Shown: in pieces, positions 47,186 through 59,400 of the stretch
Layout: the number at the start of each line of letters is the position of its first letter
How positions within the stretch are numbered: the first letter of the stretch is position 1
Assembly: GCA_022813625.1 (NCBI GenBank)
Contig: JAKLMB010000020.1
Location: 496,001-560,000 of the forward strand
Source: Aaosphaeria pasadenensis
Taxonomy: Eukaryota; Ascomycota; Dothideomycetes; Pleosporales
Direction of reading: 5' to 3'
DNA: 64,000 nucleotides
Notes under the pieces: generated by a model
What the model was told of the DNA's origin: nothing
What the model saw: only the letters and a program-made list of their open reading frames with translations
The model's database searches: none
Program-made: the position numbers and the translations under genes

Positions 47186-47583
47186 TCAATCCGACGCTTC
47201 ATCGCAAGGATTTTTCCCCTTTCGTACGGTCAAGCTTTCTACGAGATAGAACCACCAGATATTGAAGGGCAACTTGACAACGAGCCAGGCTAGAACAATG
47301 GGAAGATGGATACCCCAGAAAAAGAAAAGAAACGGGTTATCGGTCATCCTGTCGAGGATCTGGAGAAAGATCCGCCAGTCTCGCTCCAGCCCTGACAAGT
47401 GTTCTCGTCCATAGAATGGAGGTCCATCATAATGATACAGAAGTTCAACCATAGGCTCGCAAATGTGATGTCCGGCGGTGCCGCAGTAGTCGCAGGGTTC
47501 GGCAACTGCTCTATTGTGCACCACTCTGCGACAATTAGCTCCATGAAGGATATGACAATCGAACGACTGACATTTCGCGGCAT
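47186..47583 (-). pseudogene. Small Cys-rich membrane protein gene with a frameshift (possible)
   Basis: On the minus strand an open frame to the stop at 47186 reads CQSFDCHILHGANCRRVVHN, then EPCDYCGTAGHHICEP, YHYDGPPFYGREHLSGLERD and one or two hydrophobic helices (FLFFFWGIHLPIVLAWLVVK). Its zinc-ribbon-like Cys/His pairs and membrane segments look like a real protein of about 130 aa. It lacks a start: the only suitable ATG (47583) is in another frame and would fit if one A were added in the CGAAATG after the third codon. Options are a disabled gene, an assembly error, or an unseen upstream exon spliced in at the CAG near 47570. I do not recognise the family. Confidence 0.4.
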
Positions 47584-48021
47584 GTGCTCATGCCATGTGG
47601 ACTCATTCTGATCTAATCCAACAACTCCAGCAACTCCTTGGAAACAGCGGTAGACGGCCGTACGGGATGAATGTGACTCGAAATGGTGGATGATATAAGA
47701 GCGAGAACTTTTGGTGGTAGGCAAATTGTTATGTGGTAACTTGCGGATGGCGAAACGACGGGAATCCTTTAGTCCTGGAAATATAGGATAAATGGCTTTA
47801 AGATGTAGAAGGCGCGGCTTGGGAAGACCAAGGAGGCGCTCTGCAGGTAGAAATCCGGCAGGAGAACAATGTGTGGACAAAGCAAGTGCTCAGAACCTAT
47901 GAACGCGTAGTTTAGTAGCCTACAACAACAACAACAATATGTAAAGTAGTCCGAAGATCTATACGGAAGCAGCGCAATAATCATCTTCAAGGTTTGATGA
48001 CGGCCTTCCAGCCGTTCTCGA
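47584..48021. other. Intergenic, minus frame open but without start
   Basis: Between the possible broken gene and the 3' end of the Leu3-like gene. A minus-strand frame is open from 47880 but has no ATG until 47583; segments such as SSRTAVYRCFQGVAGVVGLD are somewhat protein-like and might be an upstream exon. Confidence 0.35.
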
Positions 48022-50396
48022 TCAGAAGAAGCGGCCATTTTCGAATTGGGTTCCCCATTCTGTTTGTGACTCGAGCATCCAACTGACTGGATCAAAGATC
48101 TCGAAACTGTTAGCACTGGCGAGTCCATTAGGCAGAGAGAGTGGCATGCTAAGAGTATTGAGATGGGGGTTGAACTGCGGCAATCCATGTGCAGGATTTT
48201 CGATTGCAGCCCCTGGAGGCGGAGTTGAATTGCTAGAACTGTCGGGGTTCGTGGGATTGTTGGCAACGGTCGAGTCAAGTTGTTCAGAGGCACCGCTGAC
48301 TTGTGATTCGCGCCATCGCCAGACACAGTCGAATACCACGCTCAGACTCATACGGCTACGAATGATAAGGCCGAGTGGATCCTCGAGCATACCACTGCTT
48401 TCGCGACGCTGTCCTTGGGTGTTCGTTTCTCCGGTAGTACTGAACATCGTTGCCATGCCTGGGTTGCTGACCAAAGGTGATTGCGACATGCTGTGTACGC
48501 TACGGCCGCGGGCGCTCTCCTTCCACAGCTGTGCCAGGACTTCAGCCAATCGGTCCAACAGATCGTTAGTCATAACTTTGGATTTACGCATTGCGACCAC
48601 GGTTCGTGAGACGAAATTGCGTCCTTGTTCGAATGGTAAACGGCTGGCAAAGTCCGAATTCAGCAATTTCAACAGGGCAAATCCGGCGGCCAGAGCCATC
48701 TGCATGATGTAGTAAGGCACGAACTTGAGTGTGTCCTTGTCTTGTAATTCGAATGCGCGCTCTAAGAAGCTGGTAGCCGCAAAGTATAGGGCGACAAGAT
48801 CGTCTCGCTTCTCCAGCCGTTGTTCCGTATTGAAGAATGAGTAAAGATGCAAATGAAGGAAAACGGCACTATGGTGGAGCTCCTCTAGTTCTGTTTTCCC
48901 TGTCAGTATATTTAACGATCATATAGATTTCGATGCTCACCCTTGTTTACACCATCTAACACACCACGTTCTTCTTTGAGTCGGTCTGCTTCTAGGTTCA
49001 TGTAAGTAGCAGCAGCGCCTTCTGAGAACCGGTTGCTCGTGGCTGAATACAACAGCCTATTGATACGGCTGGCAGCCATTTCCTGGCGCAACCGGACGAA
49101 CAGATCTGGAGGAATGATTCTCATATGTTCTTCGTCATCCATCCTGAACTCCAATGTCGAGTCGTAAAGCGTTATCGACGGCTGTCCATTGCCAGTAGAC
49201 ACTCTGGTTATCATATTAGTATAGAGCTTAGACAAATGAGAGGGCATTAAACATACGTCTGCGCTACAATGTTGCAAACCGCCCAAGTCCGTAACCGATC
49301 ATGGATGTCTTCTTCTCGTAGCCGAACTTTTGTCCTCGAGAAATCTTGTGGATGTGTCGGTTGGTGCAGGCCGATCTGCATTGCGATCTGCATCATCACT
49401 CCGCAAAGCATAAACGTTGGGTCGTTAACTGTTGTCCTCGCTGGAAGGGGCCATGTGCACAATAGACATAATGCCTTGACCACATGATGATTCGGGGACT
49501 TCTTGATCGCTTCCCAAATCAAATCCGTAAGCGGTTCTTTGAGCCGGCTTAACAAATTATCATCCGCGCCGTAATGACGGGCTGCGACACTAATAATTGC
49601 CCAGAAGAGAAGTCTTGAATCCTGAGAATGTACTTCGTCCGGCGACCGGACGGGATCTAGGAATGGTAGGAACGTGTGATAGTTCTGGAAGAATTCGGCG
49701 AATAGCTCGTTAACTTGCGCGGGTGCAAGTCTCACTTCGCCTAATGAGTGGAACATTGGAGATCCGCTGCGCAAGTCCAGCAGCGACGTCGCGACGGCTT
49801 CCTGTTGCGATTGAAGAAACGCATTGTCTTCCTCCGTGTGTATAGATCCCGTGCCAAATGTATGGTTTTCGGGTGGTGGATTCAGGGTAGTTTGCTGCTG
49901 TTGCGACTGTATGGGGATGCCGGCTGCAGCGCCTTTGCCTTCGTAGAATGCCAATCGTTCCCGCAAATCTTCCATCTCCCGTTCCATCTCGGCGTTCCTA
50001 TTCCGCTTGCCCACACGTTTGAAGTTAGGCTCGATGACGCATCGTAGGCGCTGTTTCAAACACCTATCGCAGCTCTTGAAAGGATCTTGCTGGACGTTGC
50101 ACTTGAGCTGTAGGGGAGCTGTCAGCGACGCTTCGCGTGAAACATGACCACTTTTGGATCATCTGTCTTATCGAGAGCAATTTACGAACCTTCTGTTGCC
50201 GACACTCATTGCAGGCGCGCTTCACGGCTGTGTTCTTCCTGCTCGAGGGTTGGCGGCCATTGTCACCAACGTCGGCCTCGTCGTCGCTCGACGCTGGTCT
50301 CTTGAACGCATTGGGCCGACCACTGGCAGGGCTGTTCGCATAACTGAGCTGTTGAGCTCCTTGCGTGCCGGGCGTGGTCGGGGACATGGACAGCAT
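48022..50396 (-). CDS. leuB: Leu3/LeuB-like Zn2Cys6 transcription factor
   Basis: Regulator of branched-chain amino acid synthesis, activated by alpha-isopropylmalate in yeast Leu3. Exons on the minus strand: 50190-50396, 49257-50107, 48941-49203, 48022-48890; about 729 aa. The first intron cuts the zinc cluster: RACNECRQQK, then LKCNVQQDPFKSCDRCLKQR with the last Cys in LRC (cysteines 62, 65, 72, 82, 85, 92). NFKRVGKRNRNAEMEREMED is the Leu3-type linker and coiled coil. The middle domain has YHTFLPFLDP and MMQIAMQIGLHQPTHP, and VSTGNGQPSITLYD follows. The first donor is GTTCGT, weaker than the usual GTAAGT. An acceptor-like GCGCAG just before the ATG suggests a leader intron. The assignment rests on the zinc cluster and linker. 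Confidence 0.9.
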
Positions 50397-51071
50397 TTCT
50401 GCGCAAGTGAATCCTGAGCCCTTGTTGCTGCACCGATATCGCTGGGAAAGCTCAGGTGGGCAACGATGGAGGCTGGCGGGGCGGGCACGCGCTGAAGTCC
50501 GATCGGCTCACGCCAAACCTGAAGGGTGAGTAGCCTTTTATGAACGAACGAGCAACCTCGACCTGCTGTCCGAAATTTTTGCTCTGCGGGAAAAAGACGT
50601 AATGCGATGCGTTCGCGCGACCAGTCACCACCCACGCCCAGGCTCAGACTCGTTTCCCGAGGCCAGTAATCGTTATTGTCGTCGTTCTCGTCGTCGTCCT
50701 CTTCGTTGGCTTCGGCTAGCGATCGTATTCGGGGTTGTCCAATTGCTATTGCTCACCCTACTGCATGTAATGGCAGACGGCAGCAGCAACAGCAGCAACA
50801 GAGAGCGAGTGCTGGACTGCAGCAACACTGGAAGGCGAAACCCCCTTTAAGATCCAAACAAATCATTCGTATGGAGTTCATACCGTGAACGGAAAAGGCG
50901 CGAAAGAGATCATTATGTACTCCGTACGGCTCACGGCGCCTAACCTATCCCATCTCCCCCGAGTCACGTTATTCCCGCTGCCAGACAGGACGTAATCAAC
51001 TATGAATAGAATTTCCTTAGAACAGTCATTTCAAATTTGGACAGCATCGGTTGTTCCAATGTGACTCAACG
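50397..51071. other. Intergenic, Leu3-like gene promoter
   Basis: Upstream side of the Leu3-like gene. A CAG-type repeat (GCAGCAGCAACAGCAGCAAC, 50776-50797) is visible. No gene is seen. Confidence 0.5.
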
Positions 51072-51607
51072 TCATTTTGATAGGTGTGGAGGCTGCAGTG
51101 GGCAAGTCTGTACGGAGTAATTGACCTAGATTCGCACTCTTGGAGCATTCATTTGGCATACTAACTTGTCTGATCATTCTACGCTCTCCAAATGCGATCA
51201 TATTGGGAACTACTTCGAGGAGGACATCGATGTAGGACCATTCCTGGCATATATCGCATTTTGACATCCATGCCTGGCGAGTTCCATGATGAATGTGGCA
51301 GCACTCATGCGTGACTAGACCACCATTGGCTATCATTCAAATTGTCAGATATGGGAGCAGCATTCTGGCATGAGAACAGAGTCAGGCGTTGCTAAAAGTG
51401 TAAAAGTATGCACCTGCAGTCAGTACAACATCATTTGCATTTTCGTTCGGGCGTTGTGCGCTCTCGAACAGGATGATAAAGCGACTGGCTCACTGTCCCA
51501 AGACTCGCATCCGTCATCGATCACTTGGACACTGGCGCGTCGGTGAAATTTTGGTCCTATTCAGCTACGTCCCTGTAGACGTTTGTGTATGATGCAGAAA
51601 TCGCCAT
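51072..51607 (-). CDS. Possible unannotated small multi-exon gene, His/Cys-rich
   Basis: Exon-like pieces on the minus strand fit together: 51414-51480 (ends NENANDVVLTA), 51166-51329 (ANGGLVTHECCHIHHGTRQA, SKCDICQEW, IDVLLEVVPNMIAFGERRMI) and 51072-51107 (TCPLQPPHLSK and a stop). The introns 51330-51413 and 51108-51165 have GTGCAT...TAG and GTTAGT...CAG ends and keep the frame. The 5' end is unclear: a 13-codon exon at 51569-51607 (MAISASYTNVYRD) could join, but needs a GAG acceptor. HECCH matches the HExxH zinc pattern, but the protein is short, so metal binding by His/Cys is the most I would infer. A gene relic is the alternative. No family recognised. Confidence 0.35.
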
Positions 51608-51719
51608 GATCTCATTGAACCCTAATGAAGCTGGCCTGAACCTGGGAATGCCCATAATGCACATAAACACCGATGGCCCCTGTTTTTCGACATCCGTTCC
51701 TCCATCAATCATCAATCGC

Positions 51720-52196
51720 TTATTTCTTTTGCTGCGACTCCTTGAGCACCTTCTTCACGACCTTCTGCTCCTCAATCAAGAAAGCACGGACAATGCGGTC
51801 CTGGACGCAGTTGGCGCATCGCGAACCACCGTAGGCGCGCTGGACGGTCTTCTTGGGGCGGCTGATGGTGGCGTACTCGCGGGGGCGGAGGGCAGGGAGA
51901 CCGGAGAGCTTGGTGCCACAGTCCTGAAAACATCGTGAGCCACTTCCTCCTCCACTCCTCAGGCAGATCCAAAACTTACACCGCACTTGGGGGTGGTTCC
52001 CCTCTTCTTGATGTGAAGGTATCGGAGCTCGCCTCCAGGGGTCTTGATAACGCGGACCTTGTTGGAGCGGGTGTTGTAGGGAGCCCGTCGGCGCTGTATC
52101 CATTCCGTCAGCTTTCATACATCCAATTCCAGGCACTATCGTGTCCATCATTCAGGGGACGGGGATGCGTACGTAGGTGAGTCTGTTGGAAGGCAT
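51720..52196 (-). CDS. rpl34: 60S ribosomal protein L34
   Basis: Structural protein of the large ribosomal subunit (eL34). Exons on the minus strand: 52173-52196 (MPSNRLTY, eight codons), 51980-52093 and 51720-51923; 113 aa, normal for the family. RRRAPYNTRSNKVRVIKTPG and ELRYLHIKKR match eL34, and the zinc cysteines are in KCGDCG and CANC. The tiny first exon is too short for frame-based prediction but fits the conserved N-terminus. The second intron (51924-51979) separates KCG from DCG. A further intron probably lies in the leader (52313-52381). The name is firm. Confidence 0.95.
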
Positions 52197-53482
52197 CCTG
52201 GCTGTGTTCCCGGAGAATCAGAGGCGAAGATTTCTAGATGCGATATCGTAGTTAGAAGAGTTCTCGAAGTATCGAACGGGCGGAGCGCAAGGAGGAATAA
52301 GGGTACCTACGTCTATAAGTTATATATGTTAGTTTACGGATGTTCACTTTGCTTCGTGTAAAGGGCAGAGCAATTACTTACCGGGCGGGATGTGATGGAG
52401 TTGTCAATGAGCGTTTTCGCGTGAAGTCGAAAATCCAGTGTGGCTCGCTAAGGATGGCCGCCAAGTCAAAAAACCGCGAGAAAGAACGCTAGGCTACTCC
52501 AGGCTTAGTTGGTATCCAAGAATTGCTGACCTTGCCTAGTCGGGAACGTGCATTTTAGCGATGTCAATTGTTTCAACATTGAAGGCTCACCAGTTCGAAC
52601 ATTTGGGAATTGAGGAGGTTCATTAACGATTAGTATGCTTATCAAGCGCTCTCGAGTCTCCTGCTCGGATCGAGTGCAGTCGCAATATCGTGCTTTGAAG
52701 AGATTGGTACGCTTCGCTTGATCTCGATAGCCTACGATCTTACGACGACTGCAAAGTACATTCACTATTTGAAAACTTGGTATCATGTGCTGTGAATCCC
52801 ATAACATAATCTTGGACTCGGATCTCTACGTGTGACCTTACCTATCTTCGGGCTATAGCTGTGTAAAAGAATACACTTCTGATTGTACTACTGCATGATC
52901 CACCCTAGAGACAAGCATACTAATGTAATTGTTTAAATAATAGAAAGATGATTTCGTTGAGTTTCTTCATAAGTGAGCATTGCGTACCTAGGGCTACGAG
53001 TACTACTCCGTACTCATCCAAGAATTGTGGGAACAATCTGGTATTCGTTGCACGTCTCGAATGCTTCCAATTCGCTAATGGAAAAACCGCCCACTTGTGG
53101 TAAGCCGATTCTGCGGAACTTTTGTGAGATTGCGAGCCCCAGTTTCACGCTAGCCATTCGAGGTTATCACGTGACCAGCGCCCGTGAAAAGATCCCGTCA
53201 AGTCGCGACTCCATACTTTTTCGCAGAACGCCTCCTGTCGCAACATCACTTTTCCATCGCGCGAAGTGCAGGAAAACTTCGTCAATCTACATCCTCATCT
53301 TCGCGCGTTAGTCCGGCTTGCTATTAATCCATTTGGCGCGTCAATCAGCGCGCACGTGAACGCGGAGCTTGCTCCTAGTTTACAGCTTCACGACAACTGG
53401 AGTTCCCATCTCTGGTCGAGCTCCCCAGTCACTCCATATTACATTTCAAGGCTGATACCTCCCCAAAGGCCTTCCTGTCACG
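52197..53482. other. Divergent region between rpl34 and prp8
   Basis: 1.3 kb holding the rpl34 leader with its probable intron and the promoters of rpl34 and prp8. A 100-codon minus frame at 52505-52807 has an ATG but no recognisable features, and I do not call it. Confidence 0.5.
52313..52381 (-). other. Probable 5' leader intron of rpl34
   Basis: GTAAGT donor, ACTAAC branch-point sequence and ATAG acceptor on the minus strand, 69 nt, about 117 nt upstream of the rpl34 start codon. Ribosomal protein genes often carry leader introns. Confidence 0.6.
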
Positions 53483-56400
53483 ATGGCCTTTCCTCCTCCC
53501 CCTCCTCCCCCTCCTCCACCTCCTGGACCCCCAGGCTCAGCGTATACTCCTGCTCCTCCGCCGCCACCTCCGCCACCAGGTATCGCCGCGCCGCCTCCTC
53601 CACCAGGCGTCCGCCCTCCCTCAGATCCAAATGTCGCGAAGTTCAGTCAGAAGAAGAAGGAATGGCTTCGTCAACAACGCCAGCGATTCGGCGAGAGACG
53701 GAAGGCTGGCTTCGTGGAGACCCAAAAGGCCGACATGCCACCGGAGCATCTGCGCAAGGTTTTCAAGGATATTGGCGATGTGTCACAAAAGAAGTTCACT
53801 AGTGATAAGAGGAGCTACTTGGGTGCCTTGAAGTTCATGCCACATGCGGTCTTGAAGTTGTTAGAGAACATGCCCATGCCATGGGAGAGCAGGAGAGACG
53901 TGAAGGTCCTTTACCACATTAACGGTTGCTTGACACTCGTCAATGAGGTACCGCGCGTCATTGAGCCAGTCTTCCATGCTCAGTGGGCTGCAATGTGGTT
54001 GGCCATGCGGAAAGAGAAGAGCGACCGACGGCACTTCAAGCGCATGAGGTTTCCCCCTTTCGATGACGAAGAGCCGCCCATGTCTTATTCGGAGAACATC
54101 GAGGATGTCGAGCCTTTGGAACCAATCCAGCTAGAACTTGATGAGGACGAAGACTCACCGGTTATCGAATGGTTTTACGACCACAGACCATTGCTCGATA
54201 CGTCACACGTCAATGGCCCAAGTTACAAGGAGTGGAATCTCACACTCCCTCAGATGGCCAATCTGTACCGACTTAGTCGACAACTTCTCAGCGACATTGT
54301 CGATAAGAACTACTTCCACATGTTCGATATGGACAGCTTTCTTACGGCGAAAGCTCTAAACGTTGCAATTCCGGGTGGTCCACGTTTCGAGCCGTTGTAT
54401 AAAGATATTGATCCAAACGACGAAGACTTCGGAGAGTTTAACGCCATCGACCGCATCATTTTCCGCGCTCCCATCCGTACAGAATACCGCGTTACATTCC
54501 CGTTCCTCTACAACTCGCTTCCCCGCAGTGTCAAGCTAGCATGGTACTCCCATCCTCAAGTCGTCTACGTGCGGGCTGAAGACCCCAGCCTTCCGGCTTT
54601 CTATTTCGATCCAATCATCAATCCGATCTCTTCGCGCGCAGTTGCGCCGAAAAATCTTACTGTCAGCCATGAGGACGAAGTCTTTGGTTATGGAAACGAT
54701 GAAGACGATGACTTTGAACTGCCAGACGATATGGAACCATTCATGGCCGACGAGGAGCTCTATACCACTGAAACGGCTTCCGCGATCGCTTTGTGGTGGG
54801 CTCCTCATCCTTTCGATAAGCGCTCTGGCAAAATGGTCAGAGCCGAGGATGTACCGCTTGTTAAGCAGTGGTACCTGGAGCATGTTCCCGCAAACCAGCC
54901 CGTCAAGGTTCGAGTGTCATACCAGAAACTTCTGAAGACATACGTCTTGAATGAGCTCCACAAGAAACAGCCCAAGGCACAAAACAAGCAGAATTTGATG
55001 CGAACGCTGAAAACCACAAAATTCTTCCAGCAAACTAAGGTCGATTGGGTTGAGGCTGGTCTACAGGTGTGTCGGCAGGGTTACAATATGCTCAACCTCT
55101 TGATTCACCGCAAGAATCTTACCTACCTTCATCTTGATTATAACTTCAATCTGAAGCCAGTCAAGACATTGACGACCAAGGAGCGAAAGAAGTCACGTTT
55201 TGGAAACGCCTTCCATCTCATGCGTGAAATCCTCCGCCTTACGAAACTCATTGTAGACGCCCAAGTTCAATATCGTCTTGGAAACATCGACGCATTCCAA
55301 CTCGCTGATGGCATTTTGTACGCTTTCAACCATGTTGGACAGTTGACAGGAATGTACAGATACAAGTACAAGTTGATGCATCAGATTCGCTCTTGCAAGG
55401 ATCTTAAGCATCTCATCTACTACCGATTCAACTCGGGTCCTGTCGGTAAGGGTCCTGGTTGTGGTTTCTGGGCACCTGCATGGCGTGTATGGTTGTTCTT
55501 CATGCGCGGTATCATTCCTCTTCTAGAGCGCTGGCTTGGCAATTTGCTGTCTCGTCAATTCGAAGGACGTCACAGCAAGGGTGTTGCTAAGACGGTCACC
55601 AAGCAGCGAGTTGAGTCCCATTTCGATCTAGAACTGCGAGCCGCCGTCATGACTGATCTCATGGACATGATGCCCGAGGGTATCAAGCAGAACAAGGTCA
55701 ATACTGTTCTGCAGCATTTGTCAGAAGCGTGGCGATGCTGGAAGAGTAACATCCCGTGGAAAGTGCCTGGTCTTCCCGCTCCTATTGAGAACATTATTCT
55801 TCGATACGTCAAGAGCAAAGCCGATTGGTGGATCTCAGTCGCCCATTACAACCGCGAGCGTATTCGAAGAGGTGCTACAGTCGACAAGACAGTTGCAAAG
55901 AAGAATTTGGGACGTTTGACTAGATTGTGGCTGAAGGCCGAGCAAGAGCGACAACACAACTACATGAAGGATGGTCCTTACGTTTCCTCTGAGGAAGCTG
56001 TCGCCATCTACACCACAATGGTGCACTGGCTAGAGGCACGAAAGTTCCAGCCAATTCCGTTCCCCAGCGTTTCGTACAAACACGACACCAAGATTCTTAT
56101 CCTCGCTCTTGAACGTCTTCGCGAAGCGTACTCAGTCAAGGGTCGGCTCAATCAGAGTCAACGTGAGGAGCTTGCTCTCATTGAGCAGGCTTATGATTCA
56201 CCAGGTACAACACTTGCCCGGATTAAGCGATTCCTTCTCACCCAACGTGCCTTCAAGGAAGTGGGCATCGACATGAACGACAACTATAACACCATCAATC
56301 CTGTATATGATATTGAGCCCATGGAGAAGATTACAGATGCATATCTTGATCAGTACCTCTGGTACCAAGCTGATCAGAGGCATTTGTTCCCTGGTTGGAT

Positions 56401-59400
56401 CAAGCCTTCCGATTCTGAAGTGCCACCCCTTCTAACGTACAAGTGGGCGCAAGGAATCAACAACTTGGACAAGGTCTGGGAATACCAAGATGGCGAATGC
56501 AATGTCATGATTGAGACCCAATTGTCCAAAGTGTACGAGAAGATTGATATCACGATGCTGAATCGACTTCTCAGGCTGATCATGGATCACAACTTGGCGG
56601 ATTACATTACTGCGAAGAACAATGTGCAGCTCAATTACAAGGACATGAACCACACTAATACCTACGGTATGATTCGTGGTCTGCAGTTCTCTGCCTTTGT
56701 TTTCCAATACTACGGCTTGGTGTTGGATATCTTGCTCTTGGGCCTCCAGCGAGCAAATGAAATTGCTGGAGCACCAGAGAACCCTAACGACTTCCTGCAG
56801 TTCAAAGACAAGGAGACCGAAGTTCGACATCCAATTCGTCTGTACACACGATACATCGATCGCATCTGGGTATTCTTTAGGTTCACTGCAGAAGAATCAA
56901 GAGACCTCATCCAACGTTTCTTGACAGAACAGCCAGATCCCAACTTCGAAAACGTCATCGGCTATCGCAACAAGAAATGCTGGCCTCGCGACTCCAGGAT
57001 GCGTCTTATGCGACACGATGTCAACCTTGGTCGTGCAGTCTTCTGGGACTTGAAGAATCGACTTCCTCGATCCGTAACTACCATTGAATGGGATGATACA
57101 TTCGCAAGTGTATACAGTCGAGACAATCCTAACCTTCTCTTTTCCATGTGCGGATTTGAGGTCCGCATCTTGCCCAAGATTCGCAATTTGACTGAGGAGT
57201 TCCCTGTCAAGGATAGTGTTTGGTCACTGGTGGATAATGCTACCAAGGAACGCACTGCACATGCCTTCCTACAAGTGACCGAGGAGGACATTCAAAAGTT
57301 CAACAACCGCATTCGACAGATTCTGATGTCCTCCGGCTCTACTACATTCACGAAGATTGCGAACAAATGGAACACCACCCTCATCGCCTTGTTCACTTAC
57401 TACCGAGAGGCCGCAGTGTCCACTGTCAACCTGTTGGACACGATTGTCAAGTGCGAGACCAAGATCCAGACTCGAGTCAAGATTGGCTTAAACTCCAAGA
57501 TGCCTTCCCGTTTCCCTCCTGCTGTCTTCTATACGCCTAAAGAGCTTGGTGGTCTTGGAATGATCTCTGGATCTCACATCCTTATCCCAACGAGCGACAA
57601 GCGCTGGTCAAAACAGACCGATACCGGTGTCACACATTACCGAGCCGGTATGTCTCACGACGAGGAGACGTTGATTCCGAACATTTTCCGATACATCATT
57701 CCTTGGGAATCGGAGTTCATCGACTCTCAGCGCGTCTGGATGGAATACTCTCAGAAACGACAGGAGGCCAACCAACAAAATCGAAGGTTGACCCTTGAGG
57801 ATCTTGAAGATAGTTGGGATCGAGGTCTGCCCCGTATCAACACTCTCTTCCAAAAGGATCGCAGCACGCTCAGCTTTGATAAGGGTTTCCGAGCTCGAAC
57901 CGAATTCAAGATCTATCAGCACATGAAGAGCAATCCCTTCTGGTGGACTTCACAACGCCATGATGGTAAACTTTGGAATTTGAACGCATATAGAACTGAC
58001 GTCATTCAAGCACTTGGTGGTGTGGAGACAATTCTTGAACACACCCTTTTCAAGGCTACAGCGTTCCCATCATGGGAGGGACTTTTCTGGGAAAAAGCAA
58101 GGTTCGTACTACAAGTGACTCACTATTACATTCTGGTATACTAACTCATGACAGTGGTTTCGAAGAGTCGATGAAGTTCAAGAAGCTCACCAATGCCCAA
58201 CGTTCCGGTTTGAACCAAATCCCTAATCGTCGTTTCACGCTGTGGTGGTCGCCGACTATCAACCGAGCCAACGTTTACGTTGGTTTCCAAGTCCAACTCG
58301 ATCTTACGGGAATTTTCTTGCACGGCAAGATCCCGACCCTCAAGATTTCCTTGATTCAAATCTTCCGAGCCCATTTGTGGCAAAAGATTCACGAGTCCGT
58401 GGTCATGGATTTGTGTCAAGTCTTCGATCAGGAGCTGGAGGCTTTGGGTATCGAGACAGTTCAGAAGGAGACTATTCATCCCCGTAAATCATACAAGATG
58501 AACAGTTCCGCTGCCGATATTCTACTTTTCGCCAGCCACAAATGGAGCGTTTCTCCGCCTTCCATGCTCTACGACACCAAGGATGCAATGAGCTCGACCA
58601 CAACGAACAAATTCTGGGTGGATGTCCAATTACGATATGGTGATTACGATTCTCATGACATTGAACGATATGTCCGTGCTAAGTACCTCGACTATGGTGG
58701 CGACTCTCAGAGTATCTATCCTTCGCCTACCGGTCTCATGATTGCTATCGATCTTGCCTATAACCTTTACTCGGCTTACGGAATGTATTTCCCTGGCTTA
58801 AAGCAATTGGTGCAGCAAGCCATGGCGAAGATCATGAAGGCTAATCCCGCATTGTACGTTCTGCGTGAACGTATCCGCAAGGGTCTGCAGCTGTATGCCT
58901 CGGAAAGCAACCAGGAATTCCTCAACTCTCAGAACTACTCAGAACTCTTCAGCAACCAGATTCAGCTGTTCATCGACGATACTAATGTCTACCGTGTCAC
59001 TATTCACAAGACATTCGAGGGTAACTTGACCACCAAGCCAATTAACGGTGCTATCTTCATCTTCAATCCTCGTACTGGACAGCTGTTCCTGAAGATTATC
59101 CACACTAGTGTGTGGGCAGGCCAGAAGCGTCTCGGACAGTTGGCCAAATGGAAGACTGCCGAAGAAGTGGCCGCTCTCATCCGGTCATTGCCCGTGGAAG
59201 AACAACCGAAGCAGCTTATCGTAACACGAAAGGGTCTGCTCGATCCCCTCGAGGTTCACCTGCTTGATTTCCCGAACATCTCCATTCGCGCATCCGAGTT
59301 GCAGTTGCCGTTCCAAGCCGCCATGAAGGTAGAGAAGCTCGGTGACATGATCCTTCGTGCCACTGGCCCTCAAATGGTCCTGTTCAACCTCTACGATGAA

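Noticed and set aside
52505..52807. 100-codon minus frame between rpl34 and prp8
   Set aside because: Has an ATG but no recognisable pattern; might be a small gene, but there is no support from sequence alone.
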